Source of the DNA: Rhyzopertha dominica
Taxonomy: Eukaryota; Arthropoda; Insecta; Coleoptera; Bostrichidae
Assembly (NCBI GenBank): GCA_025024175.1
Contig: QCXZ01000041.1
Coordinates: forward strand, 47,487,786-47,551,785
Direction of reading: 5' to 3'
DNA length: 64,000 nucleotides
This document shows, piece after piece, positions 1 through 9,427 of this stretch; the stretch's first letter is position 1; every line of letters begins with the position of its first letter. The notes under the pieces are model-generated. The model saw nothing but the letters and a program-made list of their open reading frames with translations, did no database searches and was not told the DNA's origin. Both the position numbers and the translations under genes were made by a program.

Positions 1-762
1 ACAAATTGTAGAGGACTTGATCACCTGTTTAATTGTTTACCTTCTTTTCATTTTAGGTTAAGGAACCCAGCTGAATATTCTTGATTATTTTTTCAAGAGC
101 ATCGTACGTACTTACCGTACCAACATATGGCTTAACGCTTGTTAAGGAGATATAAGCACTGCAAAGGGAAGGTTATGCATGTACTTTCAAATACTTTGAA
201 TGATTTCTTGGTGCTGTTGACGTCATTGGTCCATTTCATAGTCGCTTGATTAATTTCTTGTTCCTTGCCAATTCTAGCCATTATTCCTCGTACTTCCCTG
301 GCTTCTGAATTATCTTCTCTATAGTTGTTTTCCGTGTAAAGCACGGTCTTCTTCTCTTTTGTTGGTCTCCTGTTAGTTACCAAGTCTTCCTTATTCTGCT
401 TTAGATGTATTCCTAATACTTTATCGTTATATATGTCTCTATCCTTTTGTGATTGTTATGCCACCCAAGGGTTCCGCTGCTTCCGCACGGGTTGAAGGAT
501 ATTTTTGCCTTAGATTGTCATTTTATTATTTCTTGAGTTATTTACCTAAGCCACTGCCTTCGCCCTTCTGTCGGTTGAGACATGTGCATCTACTATGCAT
601 ACTGTATGACTTTTAATTATTATTATCACTACATTTTCGCTAATCGCCCATGATTGATTGATTAAAGCTGCGAGCGGTAGGAGTTTCTGCCTTTCCCGGA
701 TATACCGCAGGGCCGGCTATGTATTCGCTGGGTTGGAGGGGTTTTACATTGTTCGTAGTTCT
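1..762. other. No gene recognised
   Basis: AT-rich sequence with no domain that I recognise on either strand. A minus-strand open frame at 132-383 has no recognisable motif and is treated as chance or as decayed repeat. Confidence 0.5.
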
Positions 763-920
763 TGAACAGTTTTTTCCGAGCTACTTCTGAGTTTCCATGT
801 GTTTCATCTAGAGTGATCCACACTTTTTCTACTTATTTCTCTTGAATAGTGTTTGTGTTCTTTTGTATATTTTGTGAGCCAGTTTGCTTCGAGGACAGCT
901 TTCGTCTTCTAGGATTACAT
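763..920. repeat. Dispersed repeat, copy 1
   Basis: The stretch starting AGTTTTTTCCGAGCTACTTC (about 767) closely matches 35957-36065, with the same order of words (TCTGAG, CATGTGTTTCATCTAG, GTGATC) and scattered substitutions. The shared part runs through 'TTCG(A/G)GG(A/G)CAG' and 'TTTC(G/C)GTCTTC'. This is a moderately diverged two-copy repeat in the same orientation. No coding motif was recognised; it may belong to an unidentified retroelement. Confidence 0.6.
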
Positions 921-1399
921 GTACCACTACTGTGTAATTTCTTGTATACACTTAACTAGAAACGCGGATCTACTTCACTATAGCGACAGCAACAATAATT
1001 ATAGTTACGCAAACATAAGTACATAACATTAGGACCCATTGTGAATTTTAGCCCCAACTTAAGCTAAAAATTAATACGGGAAGTGATTAGCGAATAAGAT
1101 TTTGTTGGTAATAAAGTGTTTTGTATAGCCCACATGTGTCGCTATTAATTAAACAGTTCGTGTTACTTAACAAAAAGCATCCCGTAATGTTTTGAGAGCA
1201 ATGTTGACAAACATTATGTCACGTATTTTGTCACGAGGGGGTCATTCACAGCGGATGTTTTTATTTGTGTTTGACGGACTTAATTACTGCAGCCTGCGGC
1301 CTCTATTCCTGTGTCTTCCATCAACAAAGGTGACGACAAAGTACGACGGTCACGCGAATTTTTCACATACTTCGCGCAGAAAGCTTTGAAGGCGCCTTC
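921..1399. other. No gene recognised
   Basis: AT-rich spacer. No motif, repeat or RNA structure was recognised. Confidence 0.5.
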
Positions 1400-1860
1400 C
1401 TAAAAATTCATTTCTCCAGCTGCCCACCGCGTTATTTATCATCCCCAGCGCTGGGTGTATATGTGCCGTTGCCGAATTAAACCGCGCATAAGGGGGGATT
1501 CCCGCTGATCCCCCTCGGAGGAACGCAGGGCACCGTTATTGATATGCGAGGTCAGGTTTGTTTCGTGGAAAATCCATTTTAACTAAGCACGGTTAATATA
1601 CATGCACACGCGGAGAAAGAGGGCAGCTTGTCGTATTTGCGCGTTCGATGCGAGCTCCCACGCGGATCGTAATGTACGGATTCCATTACATACCCTTCTC
1701 CCTTTTCAGAGAGGACACAGTTGGAGACGGATTCCCGCAGTGGCGTCCGCTGGGCACTTTAAATCGCTGCGTTTTTTCTACTTCTTTTTTGGAGTGACGG
1801 CGCTCCAGATAGCGTTTGAAGCGTGCGGGACGGATTTGATTGGGAATTATTAAATCTAGA
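1400..1860. other. GC/CpG-rich noncoding island
   Basis: Base composition is clearly richer in GC and CpG than the flanks, with words such as CGCGTTATTTATC, CCCCAGCGCTGGG (a near palindrome) and TTTAAATCGC. Reading frames inside are short and resemble no protein family I know. It could be a conserved regulatory block or an unannotated promoter; this is inferred from composition only. Confidence 0.35.
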
Positions 1861-2285
1861 TCGGTTGCCTTTTTCGGATCGGTTACTCTGAGCGATTTTA
1901 TTTCCAGATGGAGTAATGGAAAAATTAAATTTTAGAGATTTTCGACACGAATATTGAAGTATTTGTGTTGTGTACGTTCAACATACAATCGCGTTTAGTC
2001 CATTCACTATCTCTGTTCCAGAAGAGGAAGATAATATAGTCATTGTCGACAAAAAAATCACGGGTTTTTATAGTCCGGCTTCAGCTTTTGTTTTTCTTTC
2101 GAAACAGTTTTTACCTACCTATTTTTTACCTATTTACCTACATAAATATGGCTCTTCCTTTTCCTATAATTTCAAGAGATAACTTGGAAACCATAACGTA
2201 AATGTTTATCACTTGCATATATTTCGTTAAATGCATTTGCCATTGGTCTAATATATTTGCCATTAAAAAAGTTGTAAATTGATTT
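1861..2285. other. No gene recognised
   Basis: AT-rich; nothing recognised. Confidence 0.5.
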
Positions 2286-2321
2286 AAAAGGTTAGACGCT
2301 CTGGACTAAGCAGTAAAAGCT

Positions 2322-2375
2322 TTATTTCACCTACGTTTCGGCACCTAAACGGTTGCCTTCTTCAGTGGTAATGAA
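2322..2375 (-). ncRNA. Hammerhead-like motif (retroelement end)
   Basis: On the minus strand the order is CTGAAGA (2365-2359), one A, a GGCA...TGCC hairpin (stem II), GAAA (2339-2336) and then CGTA. This is the order of a hammerhead core: CUGANGA, stem II, GAAA, short stem III, UH. ACC before the core can pair with GGT after it as the start of stem I. An extra A between the core and stem II and an almost absent stem III make activity doubtful. Such motifs are known from Penelope-like and related retroelements. No coding part of an element is attached here. Confidence 0.4.
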
Positions 2376-2380
2376 GGACT

Positions 2381-2764
2381 GACATCAGGAAAATAACAGT
2401 GCACTTTTATATTGCTTGACCTTTTCCAAAATATTGAAGCTGAGGCCATTGTGTTAGATCTTGTTCTTATTATTGCAGACAGCATTTCTTCAAAGTCAAT
2501 ACGCTAAAATGAGAGCGCAGCTTTCACCTAAAATATTGCAAAAATGGTCATTTATTAATTCATCACGTGCTATTTTCGTTAGTCTTAGTTTGTAAAAACT
2601 TTTGGGGCTTTCTCTAAAGAAGTATATATAAATGGTATCATTTCCTATCAGTGTGATATTTACTACAATCAATTCTATATCTATAATATCGCAGAAGCGA
2701 TACTTGCTGCTAATGAAGCATATGTATAGGCATGTGGGGTACAATACTTTGTTTCCTTTTTTCA
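2381..2764. other. No gene recognised
   Basis: AT-rich. A minus-strand open frame at 2496-2765 shows no family motif. Confidence 0.45.
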
Positions 2765-3090
2765 TTAAGGCCTAACGTACTAGATTGGACTCCGGAGAAA
2801 AATTGTCACAAATCGACGCAAAAATTCGGGTTTATTACGATGGAACAGTTCCAAACACTGCTCAGAGTCATCGATTCCTTGTCGTTTTTGATCGAATGTA
2901 GCTCGCGCGGTACCTACTTTGCATAGAGCTTTCATATACCCAAGTGTTCATGAAATGTACGTCCAACACGTTCCTTTGATACCTTTAGAGTGTCAGCTGT
3001 CTCGATCAGCTTCACTTTACGTTCATCCAAAATCATTTCTTTGATTTCTTTATGGTTTTGACCGTAACAGCCTCTTTTGGACATCTATTG
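2765..3090 (-). pseudogene. Mariner transposase relic (second HTH and linker)
   Basis: Reading the minus strand from about 3088 gives, with frameshifts, residues typical of a mariner transposase between the second helix-turn-helix and the first catalytic aspartate: 'ERKVKLIETADTLKVSKERV' and then pieces resembling 'FDQKRQGIDDSEQCLELF' and 'RNKPEFLRRFVT'. In intact mariners this part recognises the terminal repeat and leads into the DDE domain. The catalytic domain is missing beyond about 2765. It is the continuation of the N-terminal relic at 4095-4260, from which it is separated by about 1 kb of foreign sequence. Confidence 0.75.
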
Positions 3091-4094
3091 TGTTAAGACC
3101 CTAAACAAAGATCCCGATAATTTTCCTAATCTAGTTACTATATGCTGCACTTATATCGCACTTCACTAATATTAATTTTGTTAAAAGACAGCAAAGACGA
3201 CACTCACAGTTTATCGCTGATTTCCTCAAGACAGCAAGGCCAATTGGTTCTTGAGCGGGAGCCTGNCAGTCTACTCCAGGGGGGGGGGCNAGNATTGTCG
3301 CCGAGAAACTATCAAAAATTGTCTTATGAGTACCTAGCACACGTTCACTAACAACAGTATGTCAACATCTACATACGCTGTTTGAATATCCTGTTATTTA
3401 TACTCACAGAAGGAATATGCATCCATAACTACTAGGAAGCTCAATAAAACTCGACTACCTACTAATGTAGCAACTCAATAGCTTAGCATCGCTACTTCCT
3501 TATGGTTTAATAATCGAACTGACTGTTGCGCAGAACACATACAGTCGACTACCTCTGCAGGCAATATGGCCAACTACACCAATGTAGCATCTGACTCAAC
3601 AGTCTGCACCGAAGTGCTAGGTAGCCTCCCTATCTAATCCTTTATAGAACTGACTGTTATGCAGAACACATACAGCCGACTACCTCTGCAGGCAATATGG
3701 CCAACTACACCAATGTAGCATCTGACTCAACAGTCTGCACCGAAGTGCTAGGTAGCCTCCCTATCTAATAATATCTCTTAATTCATATTTTTACTCTTGA
3801 GCTCATTACTGTCAACACATCAATGTTCTAATCGTTTACACAGACTGTAGCAAGAAGCAAAGCAGAACTAAGCATGCATAGGTACTCAGTGATAACTCAC
3901 CTGATAAGATATAAACAAACACTCCGTATTCTTTAATATTTTAATATAAACCAAACTATCACAACACTATACCTACACCTGACATATGTCTAGAGGTTTT
4001 TTTTAAATAATTCTATCCAGTCACCTTATTGCTGGCACACGCGCAGTCGGCAACTTCAACTAATAAAACAAATAGTATAAATTTAACATGCATC
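3091..4094. repeat. Insertion within the mariner relic
   Basis: This stretch separates two consecutive parts of one mariner coding frame, so it arrived after that mariner. It contains the 131-bp tandem duplication at 3517-3770, a short poly-G run with Ns near 3281-3293, and no recognised coding sequence. The exact insertion ends and any target duplication were not resolved. Confidence 0.5.
3517..3770. repeat. 131-bp tandem duplication
   Basis: Unit 1 (3517-3647) and unit 2 (3648-about 3770) both begin AACTGACTGTT and share CTACCTCTGCAGGCAATATG, CCAACTACACCAATGTAGCA and CGAAGTGCTAGGTAGCCTCC with only a few substitutions. A shorter, degraded relative (CGACTACCTACTAATGTAGC...) lies just upstream, near 3450-3516, so the array may once have had more units. 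Confidence 0.9.
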
Positions 4095-4380
4095 TTACAA
4101 TNCGTTTCATCGTTTTCAGTGCTTAGAACATGGCCTGTACGAAATTTTGCAAACCACTTACGAATGGTTGCTTTTCGCCTAGCGCAGAATCCTAATAACA
4201 CTCATCAAACCACCTTTTGGTATCAGCAGCATTTATTTNCATCAAAAAATTAACACACGAAGTTCTTTTTTATGTTTTTNTTTCAAAACAACAAAAGTTG
4301 CTTCACTTAAAATGGTATATCTGACAAACTAATAATCCGAAAANTGTCAAATNTATACACGTATCGTTGAAGGCTGGTAC
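4095..4380 (-). pseudogene. Mariner 5' end and transposase N-terminus relic
   Basis: The minus strand gives 'RRKATIRKWFAKFRTGH' followed by 'STENDE', the first helix-turn-helix and linker of a mariner transposase. Frameshifts and stops precede it, so it is not functional. Upstream lies an AT-rich leader and a probable terminal repeat whose outer end is at 4380, followed by TA at 4381-4382 as expected for mariner target sites. The rest of the gene resumes at 3090 after an insertion. Confidence 0.7.
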
Positions 4381-4382
4381 TA

Positions 4383-4817
4383 ATAAAATAATAAAATCTT
4401 TATCGAACTCGTTTTAATTTTAAATAAAAAAATACAGACGAAATAATACACAATTAACATTTAAGTTAATGACGACGGCCTGATATCTTCAGTGGCGCTC
4501 TGTTTTCCTTGCTTTGTCATGCATCTTCTGGACAAGAGCAAGGCAGCATTATACAATTCAAAAATTGGCGACGCCATAATTCGTCTTCTTTTGCAGCTTC
4601 CCAACCCTTATATATTTTTCTGCTTACTATTCGTAAAAGATTGGTCAAGCTTGCGCTACTTTGGAAAGATTATCTAATTTAGGGACAACATTTGTGTGAT
4701 TTGCATAATGCCAGTTACTCTTACAGAATGGCATGAGGCGGGATCAGGCTAAATCATTATGTTTTATAACTTTAATTGACTTGTTTGACGGCGCTAAATG
4801 AAACATTTTATTAATAA
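4383..4817. other. No gene recognised
   Basis: AT-rich spacer between the mariner relic and the Penelope-like element. Confidence 0.5.
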
Positions 4818-4862
4818 TATAATAATTATAACACTTGGTAATGTTTCAGATTTTATTGAGTT

Positions 4863-4909
4863 TAACCTCTTACATGTTTCGGCTTATTAGGCCTTTCTCA
4901 AAGAGTTTA
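4863..4909 (-). ncRNA. Degraded hammerhead-like motif in PLE copy 1
   Basis: Same motif as at 6663-6709, read on the minus strand: stem I arm, TTGAGAA (4901-4895) in the place of the CUGANGA box, a GGC/GCC hairpin, GAAA (4880-4877), CATG and TA, then the second stem I arm. The core has two departures from consensus. Known Penelope-like elements carry hammerheads in their terminal repeats, so the position fits; catalytic activity is unlikely. Confidence 0.45.
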
Positions 4910-4961
4910 CAAAACGAAACTGTTGCTTAAAGTTAGATGCAGATCCCACGAGCCTCTATAC

Positions 4962-5967
4962 CTACGAGCGGGTGACATTTATGGCAGCGTTGATAAACAA
5001 ACTAGGGAATTCCACTTGATCGTTACAGATATTTTTGTGGGGGTTGTTAAGTGTTCTGTTTATGTGTAGCTGTTCCAGTAATCCTAACCTGATCCCGTTT
5101 TGAACGTTATGTAATATTTTAAATCTTTTTTCGTCAAATGTATGATTGAGAGTTACACAATGTTTTGAAAAGCCAGTTAAGGTCCTGTTATTTAATAGGG
5201 ATTTTTTATGTTCTTTAATTCTTTCCTTAAAACTACGACCTGTGCAACCTATATAACTAATATTACATTCTTCACAATTAATTTCGTATAGGCACACCAC
5301 TTTTGTTACCGTTGTCCGTCTTATCTTTATTGTTTACTAACAATGCTCCTAAGTTGCTTCTATTCACAGAAATAAACTTTCTATTGTCATTGGAGAGGTA
5401 TCTTGACATTTTTTCACTAACATTGCCTATGTAATTTATTGACTGCCATATTTTAACTTCATTTGAGCTTTGCGAATGGTAAAATTGTGACATTATTAGT
5501 TTTGATTGCTTAATACTGATCATCTTTTCAATCATTTTTGGTTCGTACCTATTTCTTATTGCCAGTTGTTTAACAATGTGTGATTCCTTTTCAAAATCTG
5601 CTGTACTTAGTGGAACCTGTAGTAGTCTGTGAATTAAACTATGAAAAGGTGACAATTTTATACTTACTGATTGTTTAGATTCAGCATGAATTAATGTATC
5701 GGTAGTGGTTGGTTTTCTATAAATGCTAAAATTTAGTTTTCCTGAATTCTTTGTTATGGTAAGGTCTAAAAAGTTTATGCTGTTGTTGTTTTCTTTTTCT
5801 ATAGTAAATTGTATTTTTTCATGAATACTGTTTATGTAATTCAAAAATTGATCCAAGTTTCTGTCTGTACCTGTCCAAATACAAAATATGTCGTCCACAT
5901 AACGTGCCCAGAACTGAATGCAATTGACTAGATTACTATTTGATTTGAATATGATTAATATAATCAC
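4962..5967 (-). pseudogene. PLE reverse transcriptase/GIY-YIG fragment, frameshifted
   Basis: Two overlapping minus-strand frames make one protein. The first (5278-5967) begins inside the RT palm with 'FWARYVDDIFCIW', then 'SINFLDLTITKNSGKLNF', the thumb and the linker region. The second (4962-5300) holds the GIY-YIG endonuclease: 'YEINCEECNISYIGCTGRSF' with a Cys-x2-Cys pair, 'RIKEHKKS', and the glutamate in 'GLLEQLHINR'. Comparison with copy 2 shows a 4-bp insertion near 5290 that shifts the frame at the domain boundary. The RT fingers and the motifs before YVDD are absent because the copy is truncated at 5967. Confidence 0.85.
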
Positions 5968-5969
5968 AG

Positions 5970-6639
5970 ACTACTACAGGTTCCACTAAGTACAGCAGAT
6001 TTTGAAAAGGAATCACACATTATTAAGCAACTGGCAATAAGAAATTGGTACGAACCAAAAATGATTGAAAAGATGATCAGTATTAAGCAATCAAAACTAA
6101 TAATGTCACAATTTTACCATTCGCAAAGCTCAAATGAAGTTAAAATATGGCAGTCAATAAATTACATAGGTAATGTTAGTGAAAAAATGTCAAGATACCT
6201 CTCCAATGACAATAGAAAGTTTATTTTCGTGAATAGAAGCAACTTAGGAGCATTGTTAGTAAACAATAAAGATAAGACGAACAACGGTAACAAAAGTGGT
6301 GTATACGAAATTAATTGTGAAGAATGTAATATTAGTTATATAGGTTGCACAGGTCGTAGTTTTAAGGAAAGAATTAAAGAACATAAAAAATCCATATTAA
6401 ATAATAGGACCTTAACTGGCTTTTCAAAACATTGTGTAACTCTCAATCATACATTTGACGAAAAAAGATTTAAAATATTACATAACGTTCAAAACGGCAT
6501 CAGGTTAGGATTACTGGAACAGCTACACATAAACAGAACACTTAACAACCCCCACAAAAATATCTGTAACGATCAAGTGGAATTCCCTAGTTTGTTTATC
6601 AACTGTTTATCAATAGAGGCTCGTGGGATCTGCATCTAA
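5970..6639 (+). pseudogene. PLE linker plus GIY-YIG endonuclease fragment
   Basis: The frame is open from the junction through the stop at 6637-6639; the first ATG at 6061 is internal to the family protein and not a true start. It carries the RT thumb/linker ('EKMISIKQSKLIMSQFYHS') and an undamaged GIY-YIG domain: 'CEECNISYIG', 'TGRSFKERIKEHKKS', 'FSKHCVTLNH' and 'GLLEQLHINR'. The copy keeps the frame that copy 1 lost. With no RT palm it cannot move by itself. The C-terminus ('CLSIEARGICI') differs from that of copy 1 because of a small local rearrangement near 6600. Confidence 0.85.
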
Positions 6640-6662
6640 CTTTAAGCAACAGTTTCGTTTTG

Positions 6663-6709
6663 TAAACTCTTTGAGAAAGGCCTAATAAGCCGAAACATGT
6701 AAGAGGTTA
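6663..6709 (+). ncRNA. Degraded hammerhead-like motif in PLE copy 2
   Basis: TAAACTCT (6663-6670) pairs with AGAGGTTA (6702-6709) in 7 of 8 positions as stem I. Between them lie TTGAGAA (6671-6677), a GGC/GCC stem II with loop CTAATAA, GAAA (6692-6695), CATG and TA. The order and the flanking helix match a type I hammerhead. Two core positions differ from CUGANGA and stem III is only CA/TG, so it is probably a remnant, or needs a dimer to fold. Confidence 0.5.
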
Positions 6710-6755
6710 AACTCAATAAAATCTGAAACATTACCAAGTGTTATAATTATTATAT

Positions 6756-7821
6756 CATTACGTTTTAGTTCACCATGGGCATGATATGTTTTTCTTATCT
6801 AAGCAGTTTAGATAGACATCTTGGTGTGTAAAGTTTTGCAGATAAGGACATTCTCCAAACACTACCATACGAACGTTTGATATAAATACGTTTTGTGCTG
6901 AAGCTTGAATTTACCTGTAAACTGTGTCATCTAAATAAAATCCATCGTTTTCCTTCATTTCTGACTCCTCTTCTGAGGAGACAATAAAACAGATTATAAA
7001 AAGTAATGCATTTTTGCTATTTTGCTTGTTATTCTCCACAGTCGTTTTTCTCCAGAGAGTAGAGATTAATTATTTTGCAATTATACAAAGTGTTTTAGCT
7101 GATTACAAAGGTACTCGTAACTTTAAAGGACAACGCTTAAATTTTATGAATGAATCTTCATGAATGAATGCCAGAATCCAACCGCTGACTGACGTGTCCC
7201 ACTCTTAATGCATCCAAACAACTTTTGTTAAGCCCCTTCTCCTAACGAACCGTCTCTGTCCGCACTTGGGGAAGCTGGCTACAAACCCATTTCCAGGGCG
7301 AAATCTAAACAAGCCGTGTTGTCGCAGTTGGTCTGCGTTTATGTAGCAGAAGACGATGCTTATCTGCCTAAACCAGGGGTCGCTTTTTTCAAGACACTCT
7401 ATACCTGAGTCAACAGCTGCCTGTGTGTATTGTTAACATTTGAAAACGATTCTCGCTAATTTCGTTACACTACCCCGCGAGTACACAATGGAATTTTTTC
7501 TAGAGGCAATGTCGGCTATTGTGTCGGGGTGGAAAAAAATATGTAAGGCACGTTCGCAGGTATAGAGATCTCGAATTACGCTAATGTAGAGGCTGTGAAT
7601 GAGATTGATATTTAATATAACGTATCAGTAAGATGGTGACAAAAGGGCTGTGCAACTTGAATAACACAAATTGACGTCATTGTTAAAAAATATTATATCT
7701 TGTTTTGTACCACACAAAGAACTAATAAGGCTGCATTCTACGAGTTAGTAATTTTACTACTTGTATTAATGCATTTTTGCCCTACTGAAAACTTATATTA
7801 AAAAAGGGCAAAGGGCGTATA
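6756..7821. other. No gene recognised
   Basis: No coding motif. The part at about 7190-7460 is somewhat richer in GC than its surroundings. Confidence 0.5.
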
Positions 7822-8215
7822 CAGGGTGGGCCAAGTGAACGTATGTCTTCCATAACTCCACAACTATTGAAAATATGAAAAACTTTTTTATATAAAAGTG
7901 ATCCAGTTTTTATGCTGCATATTGTAAAAATATTTTTGAAAACAGTTCACTTCCGCTTAAACCGGAAACGCATACCAGCTTCCTTATTTTAAATAGAATA
8001 CCTCTAAAATGTACAGTTTTCGAGAAGATACCTAGAAGACTGCGGTTTGTGCGCCGCGTAAGCTAAGAAAATGGCCTATCATTTGCGTCTTCAAGCAGGT
8101 TTATTACTTTTAAATTGAAAGTAATACATCAGTTGCCATATGAAATATTTCAAACTGCGATAAGTCATTTTTTTAATGGAACATGCAACTTCTTTTTACA
8201 CCATCGGAAGCAAAA

Positions 8216-8360
8216 TTAAATTATCTTTAAAATGCATGTCTATGCTGTGCTGTCTACACCTCAACTAACTGCAGATAGTACTATTTCGCTGTCATTACAG
8301 CTCATCGGTGCAGTTTAGGTCTAGTGTAGACAACACGGCACTTTCTTAAATTATCTTTAA
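8216..8360. repeat. 115-bp insertion with 15-bp target duplication
   Basis: TTAAATTATCTTTAA occurs at 8216-8230 and again at 8346-8360. The uninterrupted right arm of the foldback element (about 8888-8912, inverted) has only one diverged copy of this site, so 8231-8345 is an insertion. The duplication length fits target-primed retrotransposition better than a cut-and-paste DNA element. Confidence 0.8.
8231..8345 (-). ncRNA. Hammerhead ribozyme (type I), near-consensus core
   Basis: The minus-strand RNA folds as follows. Stem I consists of ACTGCA (8314-8309) with TGCAGT (8273-8268) plus the outer 9-bp helix TGTCTACAC/GTGTAGACA (8332-8324 with 8259-8251), separated by an internal loop. Then come CCGATGA (8308-8302), a perfect 5-bp stem II GCTGT/ACAGC with loop AATG (8301-8288), GAAA (8287-8284), a tiny stem III TA/TA with loop GTAC (8283-8276), and TC with predicted cleavage after the C at 8274. 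All core positions fit the consensus except U4, which is C. The internal loop in stem I and the minimal stem III are typical of hammerheads in animal retroelements. Confidence 0.75.
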
Positions 8361-9427
8361 TTTGATATCAGGTTGTCACTATCTATTACTAACAGTTTTG
8401 CAACAATTTGCGTTTTTCTGATTTTTTAGATTAAAACCGGTTATATCAGGTACGCCTTGACAAGNCCTGGCGGGCGGCAAAATATCGGCTCAGGCTCCGA
8501 AATGTGGGCTTCTTCAACCTTAAAGTTAATTATCCCACAAAACACTACAGAATATGTGGAAAATACACACTCACTTTTCGGAGCTGTGGGGTGACATTGA
8601 TCTGCAACCTTCACTACTATCGCCGTGCATATTGTAGCCTGGCAGCAGTTACAATAAGGCGGCAAAAAGAATTGAACAATTAACGCCGCCTGCGTTGCAT
8701 GAATTATTTATAGAAACCCTGTATTTGAATAAACTGTGCTAAAACTCACCAAGGGCCAGCGCTGACATTTTGCCGCCTCCCAGGTCTTGTCAAGGCGTAC
8801 CTGATATAAGCGGTTTTAATCTAAAAAATCAGAAAAACGCAAATTGTTGCAAAACTGTTAGTAATAGATAGTGATAACCTCATATCAAATTAGGGATAAT
8901 TTAATTTTGCATCCGATGGTGTAAAAAAGTTGCATGTTCCATTTAAAAAATTGACTTATCGCAGTTTGAAATATTTCATATGGCAACTGATGTATTACTT
9001 TCATTTTAAAAGTAATAAACCTGCTTGAAGACGCAAATGATATGCCATTTTCATAGCTTACGCGGCGCGCAAACCGCAGTCTTCTAGGTATCTCATATTG
9101 GAAGATATTTAAAATGGCGGGGAGCGCTGCAAACGACGATTTTTTGCTTTAGCGCTTATTTTCTCGAAAACTGTACATTTTAGAGGTATGGTACAAAATA
9201 ACCTTAGAATTAAAAAAAGAATGCAAAAGTGTAAAAATATACGGGGTGTTCTATTTAAAATAAGAAGGTTTGTATGCGTTTCTGGTATAACCGAAGTGAA
9301 CGGTTTTCAAAAATATTTTTACAATATGCACCATATAAAACTGGATGACTTTTATATAAAAAAGTTTTTCATATTTTCAATAGTTGTGGAGTTATGGAAG
9401 AAATACGTTCATTTGGCCCACCCTGTA

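Larger units (their letters stand above)
4818..5967 (-). mobile_element. Penelope-like element, copy 1 (5'-truncated)
   Basis: Minus-strand retroelement fragment. The coding part holds the end of a reverse transcriptase with the YVDD catalytic box, then a linker and a GIY-YIG endonuclease, the hallmark arrangement of Penelope-like elements. Its 3' noncoding end (4818-4960) matches the end of copy 2 almost base for base, including GCCTAATAAGCCGAAACATG. Both copies end in the same ATAATTATTATAT tract, which marks the true 3' terminus. The copy starts abruptly at the junction with copy 2, near 5967. Confidence 0.85.
5969..6755 (+). mobile_element. Penelope-like element, copy 2 (5'-truncated, inverted)
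   Basis: Plus-strand copy joined head to head with copy 1. It starts at CTACTACAGGTTCC, a point inside the RT thumb region that copy 1 reaches only at about 5620, so it is shorter. From there to the common 3' end it is almost identical to copy 1. Inverted and partial-tandem arrangements are a known habit of Penelope-like elements. Confidence 0.85.
7822..9425. mobile_element. Foldback element with ~670-bp inverted arms, TA flanks
   Basis: The ends CAGGGTGGGCCAAGTGAACG (7822) and its inverse CATTTGGCCCACCCTG (to 9425) are each bordered by TA (7820-7821, 9426-9427). The arms pair over most of their length: TATTGAAAATATGAAAAACT, CACCATCGGA, AAACCGCAGTCTTCTAGGTA and CTTGACAAG all recur inverted. 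The unique centre is about 8485-8755. The left arm lacks two blocks present in the right one (near 8030 and 7985) and carries a 115-bp insertion. TA duplication and the CAGGGTG end suggest mobilisation by a Tc1/mariner-type transposase; no transposase is encoded inside. Confidence 0.85.

Noticed and set aside
132..383. 83-codon minus-strand frame with charged residues
   Set aside because: No recognised family motif and no support from neighbours.
8441..8665. Cysteine-rich minus-strand frame in the centre of the foldback element
   Set aside because: Contains an N, lies across an inverted-repeat arm, and matches no family.
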